A stretch of 64,000 nucleotides of DNA from Levilinea saccharolytica. Lineage in GTDB: Bacteria > Chloroflexota > Anaerolineae > Anaerolineales > Anaerolineaceae. The notes beneath the pieces were generated by a model. It saw only the letters and a list, made by a program, of their open reading frames with translations. It was not told the DNA's origin and did not search any database. The stretch spans positions 1-64,000 of the forward strand of contig NZ_LGCM01000038.1 of NCBI RefSeq assembly GCF_001306035.1, given 5' to 3'. Below are positions 26,245 through 37,073 of this stretch, one piece after another; within the stretch, counting starts at the first letter, position 1; every line of letters starts with the position of its first letter. Made by a program: the position numbers and the translations under genes.

Positions 26245-26274
26245 ATTATATTCCGGAATTTCCGGCAAGTGTAA
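26245..26274 (-). promoter_or_regulatory. Promoter of the Rrf2 gene with embedded operator palindrome
   Basis: On the minus strand the -35 is TTACAC (26274 to 26269), the spacer is 18 bases and the -10 is a perfect TATAAT (26250 to 26245). The spacer holds CCGGAAATTCCGG (minus strand; arms at plus 26253-26257 and 26261-26265). A regulator on this site would block polymerase; the Rrf2 protein is the obvious candidate. Confidence 0.6.
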
Positions 26275-26490
26275 TATATCATGCCAAAAGATGACAGATT
26301 ACGTCATAAAACTTTCGGCTGTGCAGCAGCGTTTCCTTTTTGGAAATCCGGCCAAGTGCTTTTGTGCGCCCGGCGGCGCCCGCTTCGCCCATCGGGATCG
26401 AGACGCCTGTTCGAATCACTGCGCTTAAAAATACCATTGGTATCCCAGCTTGCATAGAGCGTACCCCGTGGGATTTCAGAGCGCCCCTCT
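26275..26490. other. Gene-free stretch between divergent Rrf2 and thioesterase promoters
   Basis: The gap between the two coding regions is 314 bases. Apart from the two promoters at its ends I see no gene. It contains one perfect 6-base inverted repeat, ATACCA/TGGTAT, with a single central base (26431-26443), and TGAC...GTCA around 26290-26304. Neither has a known partner. A T-loop-like word at 26409-26417 is not part of a tRNA. Confidence 0.5.
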
Positions 26491-26498
26491 GGTATAAT
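26489..26498 (+). promoter_or_regulatory. Extended -10 promoter giving a possibly leaderless transcript
   Basis: TGGTATAAT (TG-N-TATAAT; -10 at 26493-26498) ends six bases before the ATG of the thioesterase. The expected transcription start falls on or next to the A of the ATG. No -35 box and no Shine-Dalgarno were seen. Confidence 0.55.
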
Positions 26499-26504
26499 CG
26501 CGGC

Positions 26505-26927
26505 ATGGATGAATACCGCTTCTTTTACCCCATTCAAGTGCGCTACGGCGATATTGATGCGCAGTGGCATGTGAACCATGCCCACACCGTGACCTTTATC
26601 GAGCAGTCGCGCTTTGCGTATCTGATGGCTCTGGGCCTGTTTGACGGCAAGAATTATTTCGAAGTGGGGGTGATTGTGGCGGATCTGCACGTCAGCTATC
26701 TGGCCCCCATCGAAATTCAGCAAAATGTGCGCGTGGGGGTGCGTATGGCGCGCATCGGCTCGAAGAGCATGACCCTGGAATACCTGGTGGAAGACGCCGC
26801 CAGCGGTCAGGCCCTGGCCAGAGCCGAGACGGTGATGGTGGCCTATGATTACCACTCCCGCCAAAGCATCCCCGTGCCCGCCCGCTGGCGCGAGATCATC
26901 TCAGCCCATGAGGGGCGCACCTTCTAA
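26505..26927 (+). CDS. Acyl-CoA thioesterase, 4HBT/YbgC type
   Basis: This 140-aa hot-dog-fold enzyme hydrolyses acyl-CoA thioesters. The family pattern is FYPIQVRYGDIDAQWHVNHAHTVTFIEQSR; the Asp (GDIDAQWHVN) is the catalytic position of the 4-hydroxybenzoyl-CoA thioesterase group. Length is normal. The ATG at 26505 starts at the conserved N-terminus and is preceded by a TATAAT only six bases away, so translation may be leaderless. The 20-base gap to the M42 peptidase gene suggests one operon. Acyl-chain preference cannot be read from sequence. Confidence 0.85.
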   Translation: MDEYRFFYPIQVRYGDIDAQWHVNHAHTVTFIEQSRFAYLMALGLFDGKNYFEVGVIVADLHVSYLAPIEIQQNVRVGVRMARIGSKSMTLEYLVEDAASGQALARAETVMVAYDYHSRQSIPVPARWREIISAHEGRTF

Positions 26928-26947
26928 TCGTTTTCATTGAGGACGGC

Positions 26948-27997
26948 ATGACACTCCCTAACCTTGCTACAGAAAAAATGATTGAGTTCCTGTGCGGTCT
27001 GCTGAACACCCCCAGCCCCACCGGAATGGCAGACGCGGGTATTGCCTTCACCGAGCAGGCTCTGGCGGCTGTCCCCGGCATCAGCATGCGCCGCACGCGC
27101 AAGGGCGCCCTGGTGGCGGTGATTCCGGGCCAGCGCAGCGACGCTCCGCGCGCCCTGACCGCCCACTGCGATACCCTGGGCGGGATGGTGAAAGAAATCA
27201 AGCCTAACGGCCGCCTGAAGCTGACCCAGATCGGCGGTTTTGCCTGGAACACGGTTGAAAATGAAGGCTGCACCATCTTCACCGCCAGCGGCAAAACCGT
27301 GCGCGGCAGTTTGCTGGTGAACACGGCCTCGGCGCATGTGTACCGCGCGGCCGTGACTGAGACCAAACGCGAGGACGCCAACATGGAAGTGCGCCTGGAT
27401 GCGCGCACCACCAACGCGGAGGAGACGCGCGCCCTGGGCATTCAGGTGGGTGATTTTGTGGCCTTTGACCCGCGGGTGGAGGTGGTTAACGGTTTTGTGC
27501 GCTCGCGCCATCTGGACGACAAGGCCTGCGTGGCCTGTGTGGTGGCGGCGGTGCAGGCCCTGGCGGACGCGGGGCTGAAACCGGTGCAGACCACCTACCT
27601 TCATATCAGCAATTATGAAGAGGTCGGCCACGGGGCTTCGGCGGGCATCCCCGCCGAGGTGACCGAGCTGCTGACGGTGGACATGGCCGCGGTGGGCGAC
27701 GGGCAGACCTCCAACGAATATCAGACCTCGCTGTGCGTCAAAGATTCGGGCGGGCCGTATCATCACGGCTTGAGCAACCGCCTGCGCCAACTGGCGGATG
27801 AGCACCAGATCCCCTACGTGGTGGACGTGTACCCCTTCTACGGCTCGGACGGCGAGGCATTTTGGCGCGCAGGCGGGGATGTGGCCGTGGCGCTGATCGG
27901 CCCCGGGGTGGACGCCTCGCACGGTTACGAGCGCACCCACACCGACGCGCTGGAAGCCACCGCGCGCTGGGTGATGGCCTATCTTTTAGCCGAATAA
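26948..27997 (+). CDS. M42-family metallo-aminopeptidase
   Basis: This 349-aa cytoplasmic enzyme is of the glutamyl-aminopeptidase/FrvX/deblocking group, with two co-catalytic metal ions. Metal ligands are all visible: TAHCDTLG (His), SRHLDDKA (bridging Asp), NYEEVGHG (catalytic Glu and metal Glu), TVDMAAVG (Asp) and ERTHTDAL (His). Members assemble into dodecameric tetrahedra and trim peptides. It sits between the thioesterase and the YbaK-like gene (11-base gap). It probably finishes peptides such as those brought in by the oligopeptide ABC system at 37-44 kb. Confidence 0.9.
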   Translation: MTLPNLATEKMIEFLCGLLNTPSPTGMADAGIAFTEQALAAVPGISMRRTRKGALVAVIPGQRSDAPRALTAHCDTLGGMVKEIKPNGRLKLTQIGGFAWNTVENEGCTIFTASGKTVRGSLLVNTASAHVYRAAVTETKREDANMEVRLDARTTNAEETRALGIQVGDFVAFDPRVEVVNGFVRSRHLDDKACVACVVAAVQALADAGLKPVQTTYLHISNYEEVGHGASAGIPAEVTELLTVDMAAVGDGQTSNEYQTSLCVKDSGGPYHHGLSNRLRQLADEHQIPYVVDVYPFYGSDGEAFWRAGGDVAVALIGPGVDASHGYERTHTDALEATARWVMAYLLAE

Positions 27998-28007
27998 GAG
28001 GCCGGAC

Positions 28008-28511
28008 ATGCCGCTGTCCGAAGGGGAGCTTTTGGCGTATTTGCAGGCTCAGGGCCTGTCCTATAGCTACACGGCCCACCCGCCGGTCTATACCTGCGAA
28101 GAGGCGGACCAATTTCACCCGCCGCAGCCCGGGGTTCACACCAAGAACCTGTTCCTGAGCGGCGGCGGGCGCTTTTTCCTGGCCACCACCGCCTGCGCCA
28201 AGCGGCTGGACTTGAAAGCCCTGGCGCAGACCCTGGACGTGGGCAAGCTGCACTTTGCCAGCCCCGAACAGCTCTGGGAATGCCTGGGCGTGACCCCCGG
28301 CGCGGTGACGCTGCTGGCGGTCATCCACGACACGCAGGGGCAGGTGGAAGTGCTGATGGACGCGGACATTTGGGAGGGGCAGGCCTTCTTCTGCCATCCC
28401 CTGGTGAACACGGCCACCCTGGTTCTGCCGCGCGCCGATTTACTGCGCTTTTTTGCGCTGACCCAACACCCCCCGCGGGTGGTGGCTATGCCGCAGCGGG
28501 GCGGGGCATGA
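28008..28511 (+). CDS. YbaK/ProX-type aminoacyl-tRNA deacylase
   Basis: This 167-aa free-standing trans-editing protein probably removes Ala (or another small residue) from mischarged tRNA-Pro. Conserved elements are HTKNLFLSGG with the Lys that contacts the substrate, VGKLHFASPEQLWECLGVTPGAVTLLAV (the GVxPGxVTxxA motif), and FCHPLVNTATLVL. Length and pattern fit ProXp-ala/PrdX proteins rather than Cys-tRNA-Pro YbaK. Specificity is inferred. ATG 28008 lies 11 bases after the M42 stop. Confidence 0.83.
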   Translation: MPLSEGELLAYLQAQGLSYSYTAHPPVYTCEEADQFHPPQPGVHTKNLFLSGGGRFFLATTACAKRLDLKALAQTLDVGKLHFASPEQLWECLGVTPGAVTLLAVIHDTQGQVEVLMDADIWEGQAFFCHPLVNTATLVLPRADLLRFFALTQHPPRVVAMPQRGGA

Positions 28512-28521
28512 GGAAGGCAAG

Positions 28522-29973
28522 ATGAAGGCTGCTGCGGCTTTTTTCAGCGCATTTTTCCGTCAAGACGCCGAAGCGCGCCTGCCCGCCGCCGTCCGCTGGG
28601 GGTTTTTGACAGTTTTGTTCCTGCTGGGGGCGGCTTTTTGGGCCGCCTTCCTCAATTTTGGGGCGGGGCCGTGGGAATACCACGACTGGGCCGAGGTGAA
28701 CCTGCCGCGGCTGGCCTTTGTGCAGGACGCCGTGCGCACCGGGCAGCTGCCGCTGCACATGCCCGACAGCAGCGCCCTGCGCGGCCTGACCGACCGGTTT
28801 CACGCTCTGCCGGACGTGATCCTTTCACCTCAATTGCTTTTACTGGGGGTCATGCCTTTGGGGGTCTTCATCCTGGTGAACTGGCTGCTGCTGTATGCCG
28901 CGGGCTTTGCCGGGCTGCTGGCCTTGCGCCGGCAGGAGCACCTTTCGTTGGGGGTGTTTACCAGTCTGTTTTTACTGCTGAATTTCAACGGCCACCTGGC
29001 CGCGCATTTGGGGGTGGGGCACGTCACCTGGGGCGGCACCTTTTTGTTCCCCTGGCTGGCCCTGCTGATTCTGCGCCTGCTGGCGGGGGATACCACCTGG
29101 CGCTGGGCGGCGCAGACGGCAGCCCTGCTGTTCCTGATCTTCCTGCAAGGCTCGTTTCACCAGTACGTGTGGGCGCTGATGTTCCTGGGCATTCTGGGGC
29201 TGGCGGCCTGGCGCAAGGCCTGGGCGGTGCTGCGGGCGCTGGTGTTTGCCAATTTGCTCAGCATGGTGCGCCTGCTGCCGCCCACCTTGCTGCTGGGGAC
29301 CTTTGACACCGATTTCTACGGCGGCTATCCCTCGCTGGGCGCGGCGGCGCGTTCTTTGCTTCAGCCGCGCGCCCCCGCCGATTCGCTGCCCTTTGCCAAT
29401 TTCTACTCGCCGCTGGGGTATTGGGAATTTAACCTGTACCTGGGCTGGCTGGGACTGGCCCTGGTGGGGGCGGGGCTGGCGGCCTGGGCCTGGCAGCAGA
29501 TTTGCGCGCGCAGGCTCTCGCCCCTGTGGGCCCCGTTGGGGGTGCTGGCGCTGCTCTCGGTGGGCAGCCTGTACCAGCCGTTCGCGGGGCTGCCCATCCC
29601 GCTGCTGAACGCCGAGCGCGTCTCCTCGCGCATGCTGATCCTGCCGGTGACGATGGCCTGCATCTTGGGCGGGGCGGCCTGGCAGCGCCTGTTGGACGGG
29701 CGCCAGCGGGCGGGTTGGGGGGCGCTGCTTTTGGGGGTGAACGCACTGTTGGGGGCCGATCTGCTGCGGCAGGCGTATGCCTGGCGGGTGACGGCGGCCG
29801 CAGCGGTGTTCCCGTTCACACCGGTGGACGTGACGATTAAGACCGTGGCAAACCACGCCGACCCGCCCTATACTGGGCTGCTGCTGGCTGGGCTGGCGGT
29901 CACCACCGCGGCGGCGCTGGCATTGGCATTTTTCGTGCGGCGCGAAGCGCGCCCAAAAGCTCCGAATAATTAA
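28522..29973 (+). CDS. Large polytopic membrane protein (GT-C-like)
   Basis: This 483-aa protein has about eleven hydrophobic helices. The first outer loop has GPWEYHDWAEVNLPRLAFV, an acidic cluster shared with GT-C-fold polytopic glycosyltransferases and YfhO-like proteins, and a further loop carries NFNGHLAAHLGVGHVTWGG. I cannot assign a reaction. A Shine-Dalgarno (GAGGAAGG) precedes ATG 28522; it begins 10 bases after the deacylase stop and is the last gene before the clpC promoter. Confidence 0.65.
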   Translation: MKAAAAFFSAFFRQDAEARLPAAVRWGFLTVLFLLGAAFWAAFLNFGAGPWEYHDWAEVNLPRLAFVQDAVRTGQLPLHMPDSSALRGLTDRFHALPDVILSPQLLLLGVMPLGVFILVNWLLLYAAGFAGLLALRRQEHLSLGVFTSLFLLLNFNGHLAAHLGVGHVTWGGTFLFPWLALLILRLLAGDTTWRWAAQTAALLFLIFLQGSFHQYVWALMFLGILGLAAWRKAWAVLRALVFANLLSMVRLLPPTLLLGTFDTDFYGGYPSLGAAARSLLQPRAPADSLPFANFYSPLGYWEFNLYLGWLGLALVGAGLAAWAWQQICARRLSPLWAPLGVLALLSVGSLYQPFAGLPIPLLNAERVSSRMLILPVTMACILGGAAWQRLLDGRQRAGWGALLLGVNALLGADLLRQAYAWRVTAAAAVFPFTPVDVTIKTVANHADPPYTGLLLAGLAVTTAAALALAFFVRREARPKAPNN

Positions 29974-30016
29974 TAAAACTCTTATCAAAAACCTATACAA
30001 TCGCCCCTTCGGGTGA

Positions 30017-30045
30017 GTGCAAAGCCCCCTAAACTCTGGTAGAAT
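30017..30045 (+). promoter_or_regulatory. Candidate promoter of clpC
   Basis: TGGTAGAAT (extended -10, TAGAAT at 30040-30045) has only a poor -35 (GTGCAA, 30017-30022) 17 bases upstream. No CIRCE or CtsR-type direct repeat was found in the 29974-30158 gap. Confidence 0.4.
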
Positions 30046-30158
30046 CCCCATTAAGAACAAAAGAGTTTCGCGGAAGGGTTTCTTTTATTGGTTCCCTTCC
30101 CGTTCGAGCCAACCGCCAGGGTGTGCGGCGGATTGGGGACGATTAGGAGGATGACACC

Positions 30159-32654
<2,496 letters not shown>

Positions 32655-32665
32655 GCAGCACATTT

Positions 32666-32708
32666 ACACGGGCTGTCCAGCAGGAAAGGACAGCCCGTGT
32701 TCTTTTTT
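32666..32708 (+). terminator. Strong intrinsic terminator after clpC
   Basis: A 13-base stem, ACACGGGCTGTCC (32666-32678) with GGACAGCCCGTGT (32688-32700), is followed by TCTTTTTT. It separates clpC from radA. Confidence 0.93.
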
Positions 32709-32733
32709 CCTGAGAGAAGAGCGGAAGGGGAGC

Positions 32734-34155
32734 ATGGCAAAAACACAAACCCGGTACGTGTGTCAACAGTGCGGGCGGGTCTCACCGCGGGAAATGGGGC
32801 GCTGCCCCTCGTGCGGCAGTTACGGCACGATGATCGAAGAAATTGTGTCCACAGCGCCCGCCGCCGCGGCCAGCCGCACGCGCGGCCTGAGCAGCGCCCA
32901 TTCGCAGCCGCGCCGTTTGGCTGAGATTGAGGGCAACGCCGAAGACCGCCTGCCGCTCTCGATGCAGGAATTTGCGCGGGTGCTGGGCGGCGGCATTGTC
33001 CCCGGCTCGATCGTGCTGGTGGGGGGAGACCCCGGCATTGGCAAGTCCACCCTCACGCTGCAAGTGGCGATGGAGATGTCGCGCCAATACAAGGTGCTCT
33101 ACGTTTCCGGGGAAGAATCGGAGCGGCAGATCAAAATGCGCGCGGTGCGTCTGCTGCAGCCGGAGGGTGAAGGCGAGCCTGCCTTGCCCGAAGACCTGTA
33201 CCTGGTGACCGAGACCAACCTGGATGTGATTTTGCAGCATGCGGCGGCGGTGCAGCCGGACCTGCTGATTGTGGATTCGATCCAGACCGTGTATCTGCCC
33301 GAACTGGAATCCAGCGCCGGGTCGGTGACCCAGGTGCGCGAATGCTCTTCGCGCCTGCGGGAATTGGCCAAATCGGGCGGGATGGCCGTGTTTGTGATTG
33401 GGCATGTGACCAAAGAGGGCGTCATCGCCGGGCCGCGGGTGTTGGAACACATTGTGGATACGGTGCTGTACCTGGAAGGCGACCGCTTTTTGTCCTTCCG
33501 GCTGCTGCGCTCGGTGAAAAACCGCTTTGGGGCCACCTCGGAGGTGGGCGTGTTTGAGATGGGGGAGCGCGGCATGGTGGAAGTGCCCAACCCTTCGGAG
33601 GCTTTTTTGGCCGAGCGGCTGGCTTCGGCGGCGGGCTCGGCCATCACGGTGATGATGGAAGGCACCCGCCCGCTGCTGGTAGAAATTCAAGGCCTCACCA
33701 GCCCCACCAGTTTTGGCAACCCGCGGCGCACGCCCAACGGCATGGACATGAACCGCCTGCTGCTGGTGACGGCGGTGCTGACTCGCCGCATGGGGGTGCG
33801 GCTGGGCGAGCAGGATGTGTTTGTCAACGTGGTGGGCGGTCTGCGCATCAGCGAACCGGCCTCAGACCTGGCGGTGGCGGCGGCGATTTTTTCCTCGCTG
33901 CGCGACCAGCCGGTGCGGGCAGACGCGGTGCTGTTGGGCGAGGTGGGCCTTTCGGGCGAGCTGCGCTGGGTGGGGCAGATGAACCAGCGCCTGCGCGAGG
34001 CGGCCAAGCTGGGCTTTAAGACGGCCATCATCCCCCGCCGCGTGCGCCGCTCGGAGCCGCTGCCGGAGGGGATGCAAATTTTGGAGGCGCGTTCGCTGCG
34101 CGATGCCATTCAGCAGGCCCTGGTGGCCGAGGAAGGGGCTCACACCCGTGGGTAA
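32734..34155 (+). CDS. radA: DNA repair protein RadA
   Basis: This 473-aa protein acts in recombination intermediates and replication fork rescue. It has the N-terminal four-Cys zinc finger (CQQCGRVSPREMGRCPSCG), a RecA-like core with Walker A GGDPGIGKST at about residue 97, the RadA-specific KNRFGATSEVG motif, and a Lon-like C-domain (GGLRISEPASDLAVAAA). Length and order are normal. ATG 32734 follows GGAAGGGGAGC. The 3' end overlaps the next transporter gene by eight bases. The clpC-radA order is common across Gram-positive bacteria. Confidence 0.95.
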   Translation: MAKTQTRYVCQQCGRVSPREMGRCPSCGSYGTMIEEIVSTAPAAAASRTRGLSSAHSQPRRLAEIEGNAEDRLPLSMQEFARVLGGGIVPGSIVLVGGDPGIGKSTLTLQVAMEMSRQYKVLYVSGEESERQIKMRAVRLLQPEGEGEPALPEDLYLVTETNLDVILQHAAAVQPDLLIVDSIQTVYLPELESSAGSVTQVRECSSRLRELAKSGGMAVFVIGHVTKEGVIAGPRVLEHIVDTVLYLEGDRFLSFRLLRSVKNRFGATSEVGVFEMGERGMVEVPNPSEAFLAERLASAAGSAITVMMEGTRPLLVEIQGLTSPTSFGNPRRTPNGMDMNRLLLVTAVLTRRMGVRLGEQDVFVNVVGGLRISEPASDLAVAAAIFSSLRDQPVRADAVLLGEVGLSGELRWVGQMNQRLREAAKLGFKTAIIPRRVRRSEPLPEGMQILEARSLRDAIQQALVAEEGAHTRG

Positions 34156-35464
34156 GCCGATGATCCGCGCACGCATTCAATTGGCCCTGATCCACATGGC
34201 CGTGGCCATGACCCTGGTGCCGATCAACAGTACCCTCAACCGGGTGATGATCAAAGAGTTGGCCCTCTCGGCTACGCTGGTGTCGATCCTGGCCTCGCTC
34301 CCGTATATCTTTTCGCCCATCCAGGTGTGGATTGGCTCCTATTCCGACCGCCACCCGCTGTGGGGCTGGCGGCGCACGCCCTACATTGCCCTGGGACTGC
34401 TGCTGTGCGCGGGCGGAGTGATGTTGGCCCCGCAGGCGGTCTATCACCTGGCCGATTGGGGCTGGTGGGGATACGTGCTCAGCTTTGGGGTGTTCGCGGC
34501 CTGGGGCATGGGCTTCAACGTGGCCTCGGTGTCTTACCTTTCGCTGGCCTCGGAACTTTCGGGCGAAAAAGGCCGTTCGCGCACGGTTTCGGTGATGTGG
34601 TTTGTGATGATCACCGGCATCATCCTCACCGCGGCCACCCTCAGCCGCCTGCTGCGCGAATATTCTCCCCAGCAGCTGCAAATTGCCTTTGAATGGGTGG
34701 CGTTGACGGCGCTGGCCCTGGGGCTGCTGGGACTGGTGGGTCTGGAGCCGCGCCAGGCGGCGCGTTCCGATGGGCCCGCGCCCAGCCGCACGGGCTGGAA
34801 CAGCCTGCTGCGCGGGGTGCTGCGCAGTCCGCAGGCGCGCCACTTCTTTTTCTATCTGATTGTGCTGCTGGCGGCCATTTTGGGCCAGGATGTGCTTTTG
34901 GAGCCGTTTGGCGGAGAGGCCTTTGGCCTGTCGGTTTCGGCCACCACGCGCATCACCTCCATCTGGGGCGGCACCTTTTTGATCGCCCTGCTGGCGGCGG
35001 GCTTTTTTGAACGCCGCCTGGGCAAGCTGCGCCTGGCCAAAATCAGCGCGTGGGTAGCGGCGGCGGGATTTGCGCTGATTGTGGGCAGCGGGCTGATCCA
35101 TCAGAGCGGTGTGTTTTACGCCGGGGTGGTGATCTTGGGCTTTGGCACCGGCCTGTCTACCGTAGCCAATCTCTCGCTGATGTTTGACATGACCACCCAT
35201 CAGGTGGGGCTGTTCATCGGCGCGTGGGGGGTGGCGGATGCACTGGCGCGCGGGGTGGGCACGCTGATGAGTGGGGTGGTGCGGGATGTGGTTTCGGCGG
35301 TTTTGGGCCAGGCCCTATCGGGCTATCTGGTGGTCTTCAGCCTGCAAGGGCTGATGCTGCTGGTCTCGTGGTGGATGTTGGGGCGGGTGGATGTGCAGCT
35401 TTTCCGCGAGCAGACCGAGCTGAGCATCGGCGAGCGCGCCGCCCTGGTGAACGAAGCGTCTTAA
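34148..35464 (+). CDS. MFS-fold transporter of the PucC/BCD (bacteriochlorophyll delivery) family
   Basis: This 438-aa protein has 12 helices. The stretch LVSILASLPYIFSPIQVWIGSYSDRHPLWGWRRTPYI is the core PUCC signature (split here across helix 2 and loop 2-3). It is followed by MGFNVASVSYLSLASELSGEKGRSRTVSVMWFVMI, also typical. In phototrophs PucC relatives help assemble light-harvesting complexes or move (bacterio)chlorophyll. GTG 34148 has GAGGAAGGGG upstream and overlaps radA; ATG 34160 lacks a Shine-Dalgarno. No photosynthesis gene is in the window, so the cargo may be another tetrapyrrole or unrelated. Confidence 0.8.
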   Translation: MGKPMIRARIQLALIHMAVAMTLVPINSTLNRVMIKELALSATLVSILASLPYIFSPIQVWIGSYSDRHPLWGWRRTPYIALGLLLCAGGVMLAPQAVYHLADWGWWGYVLSFGVFAAWGMGFNVASVSYLSLASELSGEKGRSRTVSVMWFVMITGIILTAATLSRLLREYSPQQLQIAFEWVALTALALGLLGLVGLEPRQAARSDGPAPSRTGWNSLLRGVLRSPQARHFFFYLIVLLAAILGQDVLLEPFGGEAFGLSVSATTRITSIWGGTFLIALLAAGFFERRLGKLRLAKISAWVAAAGFALIVGSGLIHQSGVFYAGVVILGFGTGLSTVANLSLMFDMTTHQVGLFIGAWGVADALARGVGTLMSGVVRDVVSAVLGQALSGYLVVFSLQGLMLLVSWWMLGRVDVQLFREQTELSIGERAALVNEAS

Positions 35465-35481
35465 CCGAAAGGATTGCATCT

Positions 35482-35997
35482 ATGTTTTCAGCCATTTTTC
35501 AGCGCGGCGCTGTGCTGCGCACCCGGCGCAATCACGCGCTGGAACATGCTACCTTACAAATCTTAGCCCGCAGGAACCCTCACCGGTCGCTGGCGGGGTA
35601 TTCGGACCCCGGCGGGTTTTGGGTGGTGGGGAACACCGACCCGATCGAACTGGGAGAGGCGATCGAAGAGGCGCTCAAGCGCCTGCGCGGTGGGGAGCGC
35701 GCCCTGGCCGTGCACCCGCACTGCGGCACCAACTTCGCGGTGTCGGGTCTGGCGGCGGGGGCGGCCGCCTGGCTGGCCATGCTGGGCGCGGACGGCAGTT
35801 TCCGGCGCAAGCTGGACCGTTTGCCCACGGCCGTGACCCTGGCGACCCTGGCGCTGATCGCTGCCCAGCCCCTGGGCCCGGCGCTTCAGGCGCGCGTGAC
35901 CACCGAGGCCGACCTGGGTGGATTGCAGGTGACGGAGATTAACCAATATGTACGCGGCCAGGTGGTGACTCACCGGGTGAAAACCCGCGGCGGCTGA
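35482..35997 (+). CDS. DUF6391-type protein
   Basis: This 171-aa protein has the RTRRNHALEHATLQIL motif near the N-terminus and VHPHCGTNFAVSG in the middle, the hallmarks I associate with the DUF6391 family of cyanobacteria and Chloroflexota. Two hydrophobic segments (about residues 87-103 and 118-137) suggest membrane association. The His/Cys in the motifs could bind metal or heme, but no function is established to my knowledge. It begins 17 bases after the PucC-like gene with GAAAGGA upstream; that pairing is interesting because both families are frequent in phototrophs. Confidence 0.65.
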   Translation: MFSAIFQRGAVLRTRRNHALEHATLQILARRNPHRSLAGYSDPGGFWVVGNTDPIELGEAIEEALKRLRGGERALAVHPHCGTNFAVSGLAAGAAAWLAMLGADGSFRRKLDRLPTAVTLATLALIAAQPLGPALQARVTTEADLGGLQVTEINQYVRGQVVTHRVKTRGG

Positions 35998-36044
35998 GTT
36001 CTGCCGTATAATTTCTGAAACCTCAGTTTTTTGGAGCGCCCCTT

Positions 36045-37073
36045 TTGACCTCGGTTCAGGTTTGGATTCTGCACGGCGATGATGAGATCGCCATCCGCCA
36101 CGCGGTGGATGGACTGCTGGCCCCGTTGAACGCTTCGGGCATGCTGGATCTGAACTTGACCCGCCTGGACGGGCGGCAGGCCAGCGAAGATGAACTGCGC
36201 AGCGCCACAGGCGCCATTCCCTTTCTATCTGAATTTCGCATGGTGGTGCTGAGTCACCCGCTGGCGCGTCTGGCGGATAAAAAAGCGCGGGAGCGGTTCC
36301 TGGCCCTTTTGGACGGGCTGCCGCCCACCACGCACCTGGTGATGACCCTGGACGACCAGCTGAAGCTCAAGAAAAAGGACAACCAGTTCCTTTGGGAATG
36401 GGAGACGCTGCAAGAGAAGCATTGGCTGAGCGAATGGGTGCGGCGCGACCCCAAGACGCGCAAGATGGAAGGCTACAGCCTGCCCAAACCCGAAGACATG
36501 CCGGGCTGGATTGTGAAAAAGGCGCGCGATTTTGGGGGTGAATTCAGCCCTGACGCGGCTCAGGTGCTGGCCGGGCACACCGGCAGCGATACGCGCTGGG
36601 CGGAGCTGGAAATTGATAAGCTGCTCACCTATGTGGACCGCAGCCGGGCGGTGAGCGTGGAGGATGTGGAAACGCTGACGGCCCCCGGCACACAGGCCAC
36701 CGTGTTTCAACTGGTGGATGCGCTGGCAGAGGGCAGCGCGCGCAAGGCCCAGCGCATTTTGCACCAGTTGCTGGCCGAAGAAGACGCTATGGCCCTGTTT
36801 GGCATGATCATCCGCCAATACCGGCTGCTGATTTTGGCACGGGAACTGCTGGACGACGGCATCAGTCAGCCGGACGAAGCTGCGCGGCGCTGCGGCGAAC
36901 CACCCTTTGTGATGAAGAAGGCCTTCCCGCAGGCGCGCCGCTACAGCCTGGGGCAGCTGAAAGGTATTTACCGCCGCCTGCTGGAGATGGATTTGGCCTC
37001 CAAGGGGCGCGGCGATAAGCTGCCGCTGGAGGCGGCCCTGGATTTGTTGGTGACGGAGATGGAGCGAGTCTAG
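36045..37073 (+). CDS. holA: DNA polymerase III delta subunit (clamp loader)
   Basis: This 342-aa AAA+-like subunit opens the sliding clamp. It begins MTSVQVWILHGDDEIAIRHAVDGLL, matching the HolA start (Y/ILxGDExxLxxxA). It continues through the middle domain, then the helical C-domain (VFQLVDALAEGSARKAQRILHQLLAEEDAMALFGMIIRQYRLLILARELL), as in the family. The start is TTG 36045, with TTGGAGCG upstream, and a TATAAT at 36007-36012 could be its own -10. Its stop TAG overlaps the stop of the convergent hydrolase gene (CTAG at 37070-37073). Confidence 0.87.
   Translation: MTSVQVWILHGDDEIAIRHAVDGLLAPLNASGMLDLNLTRLDGRQASEDELRSATGAIPFLSEFRMVVLSHPLARLADKKARERFLALLDGLPPTTHLVMTLDDQLKLKKKDNQFLWEWETLQEKHWLSEWVRRDPKTRKMEGYSLPKPEDMPGWIVKKARDFGGEFSPDAAQVLAGHTGSDTRWAELEIDKLLTYVDRSRAVSVEDVETLTAPGTQATVFQLVDALAEGSARKAQRILHQLLAEEDAMALFGMIIRQYRLLILARELLDDGISQPDEAARRCGEPPFVMKKAFPQARRYSLGQLKGIYRRLLEMDLASKGRGDKLPLEAALDLLVTEMERV

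Noticed and set aside
26409-26417. GTTCGAATC, a tRNA T-loop-like word
   Set aside because: The flanking five bases do not pair into a T stem and no acceptor or anticodon arm can be drawn around it.
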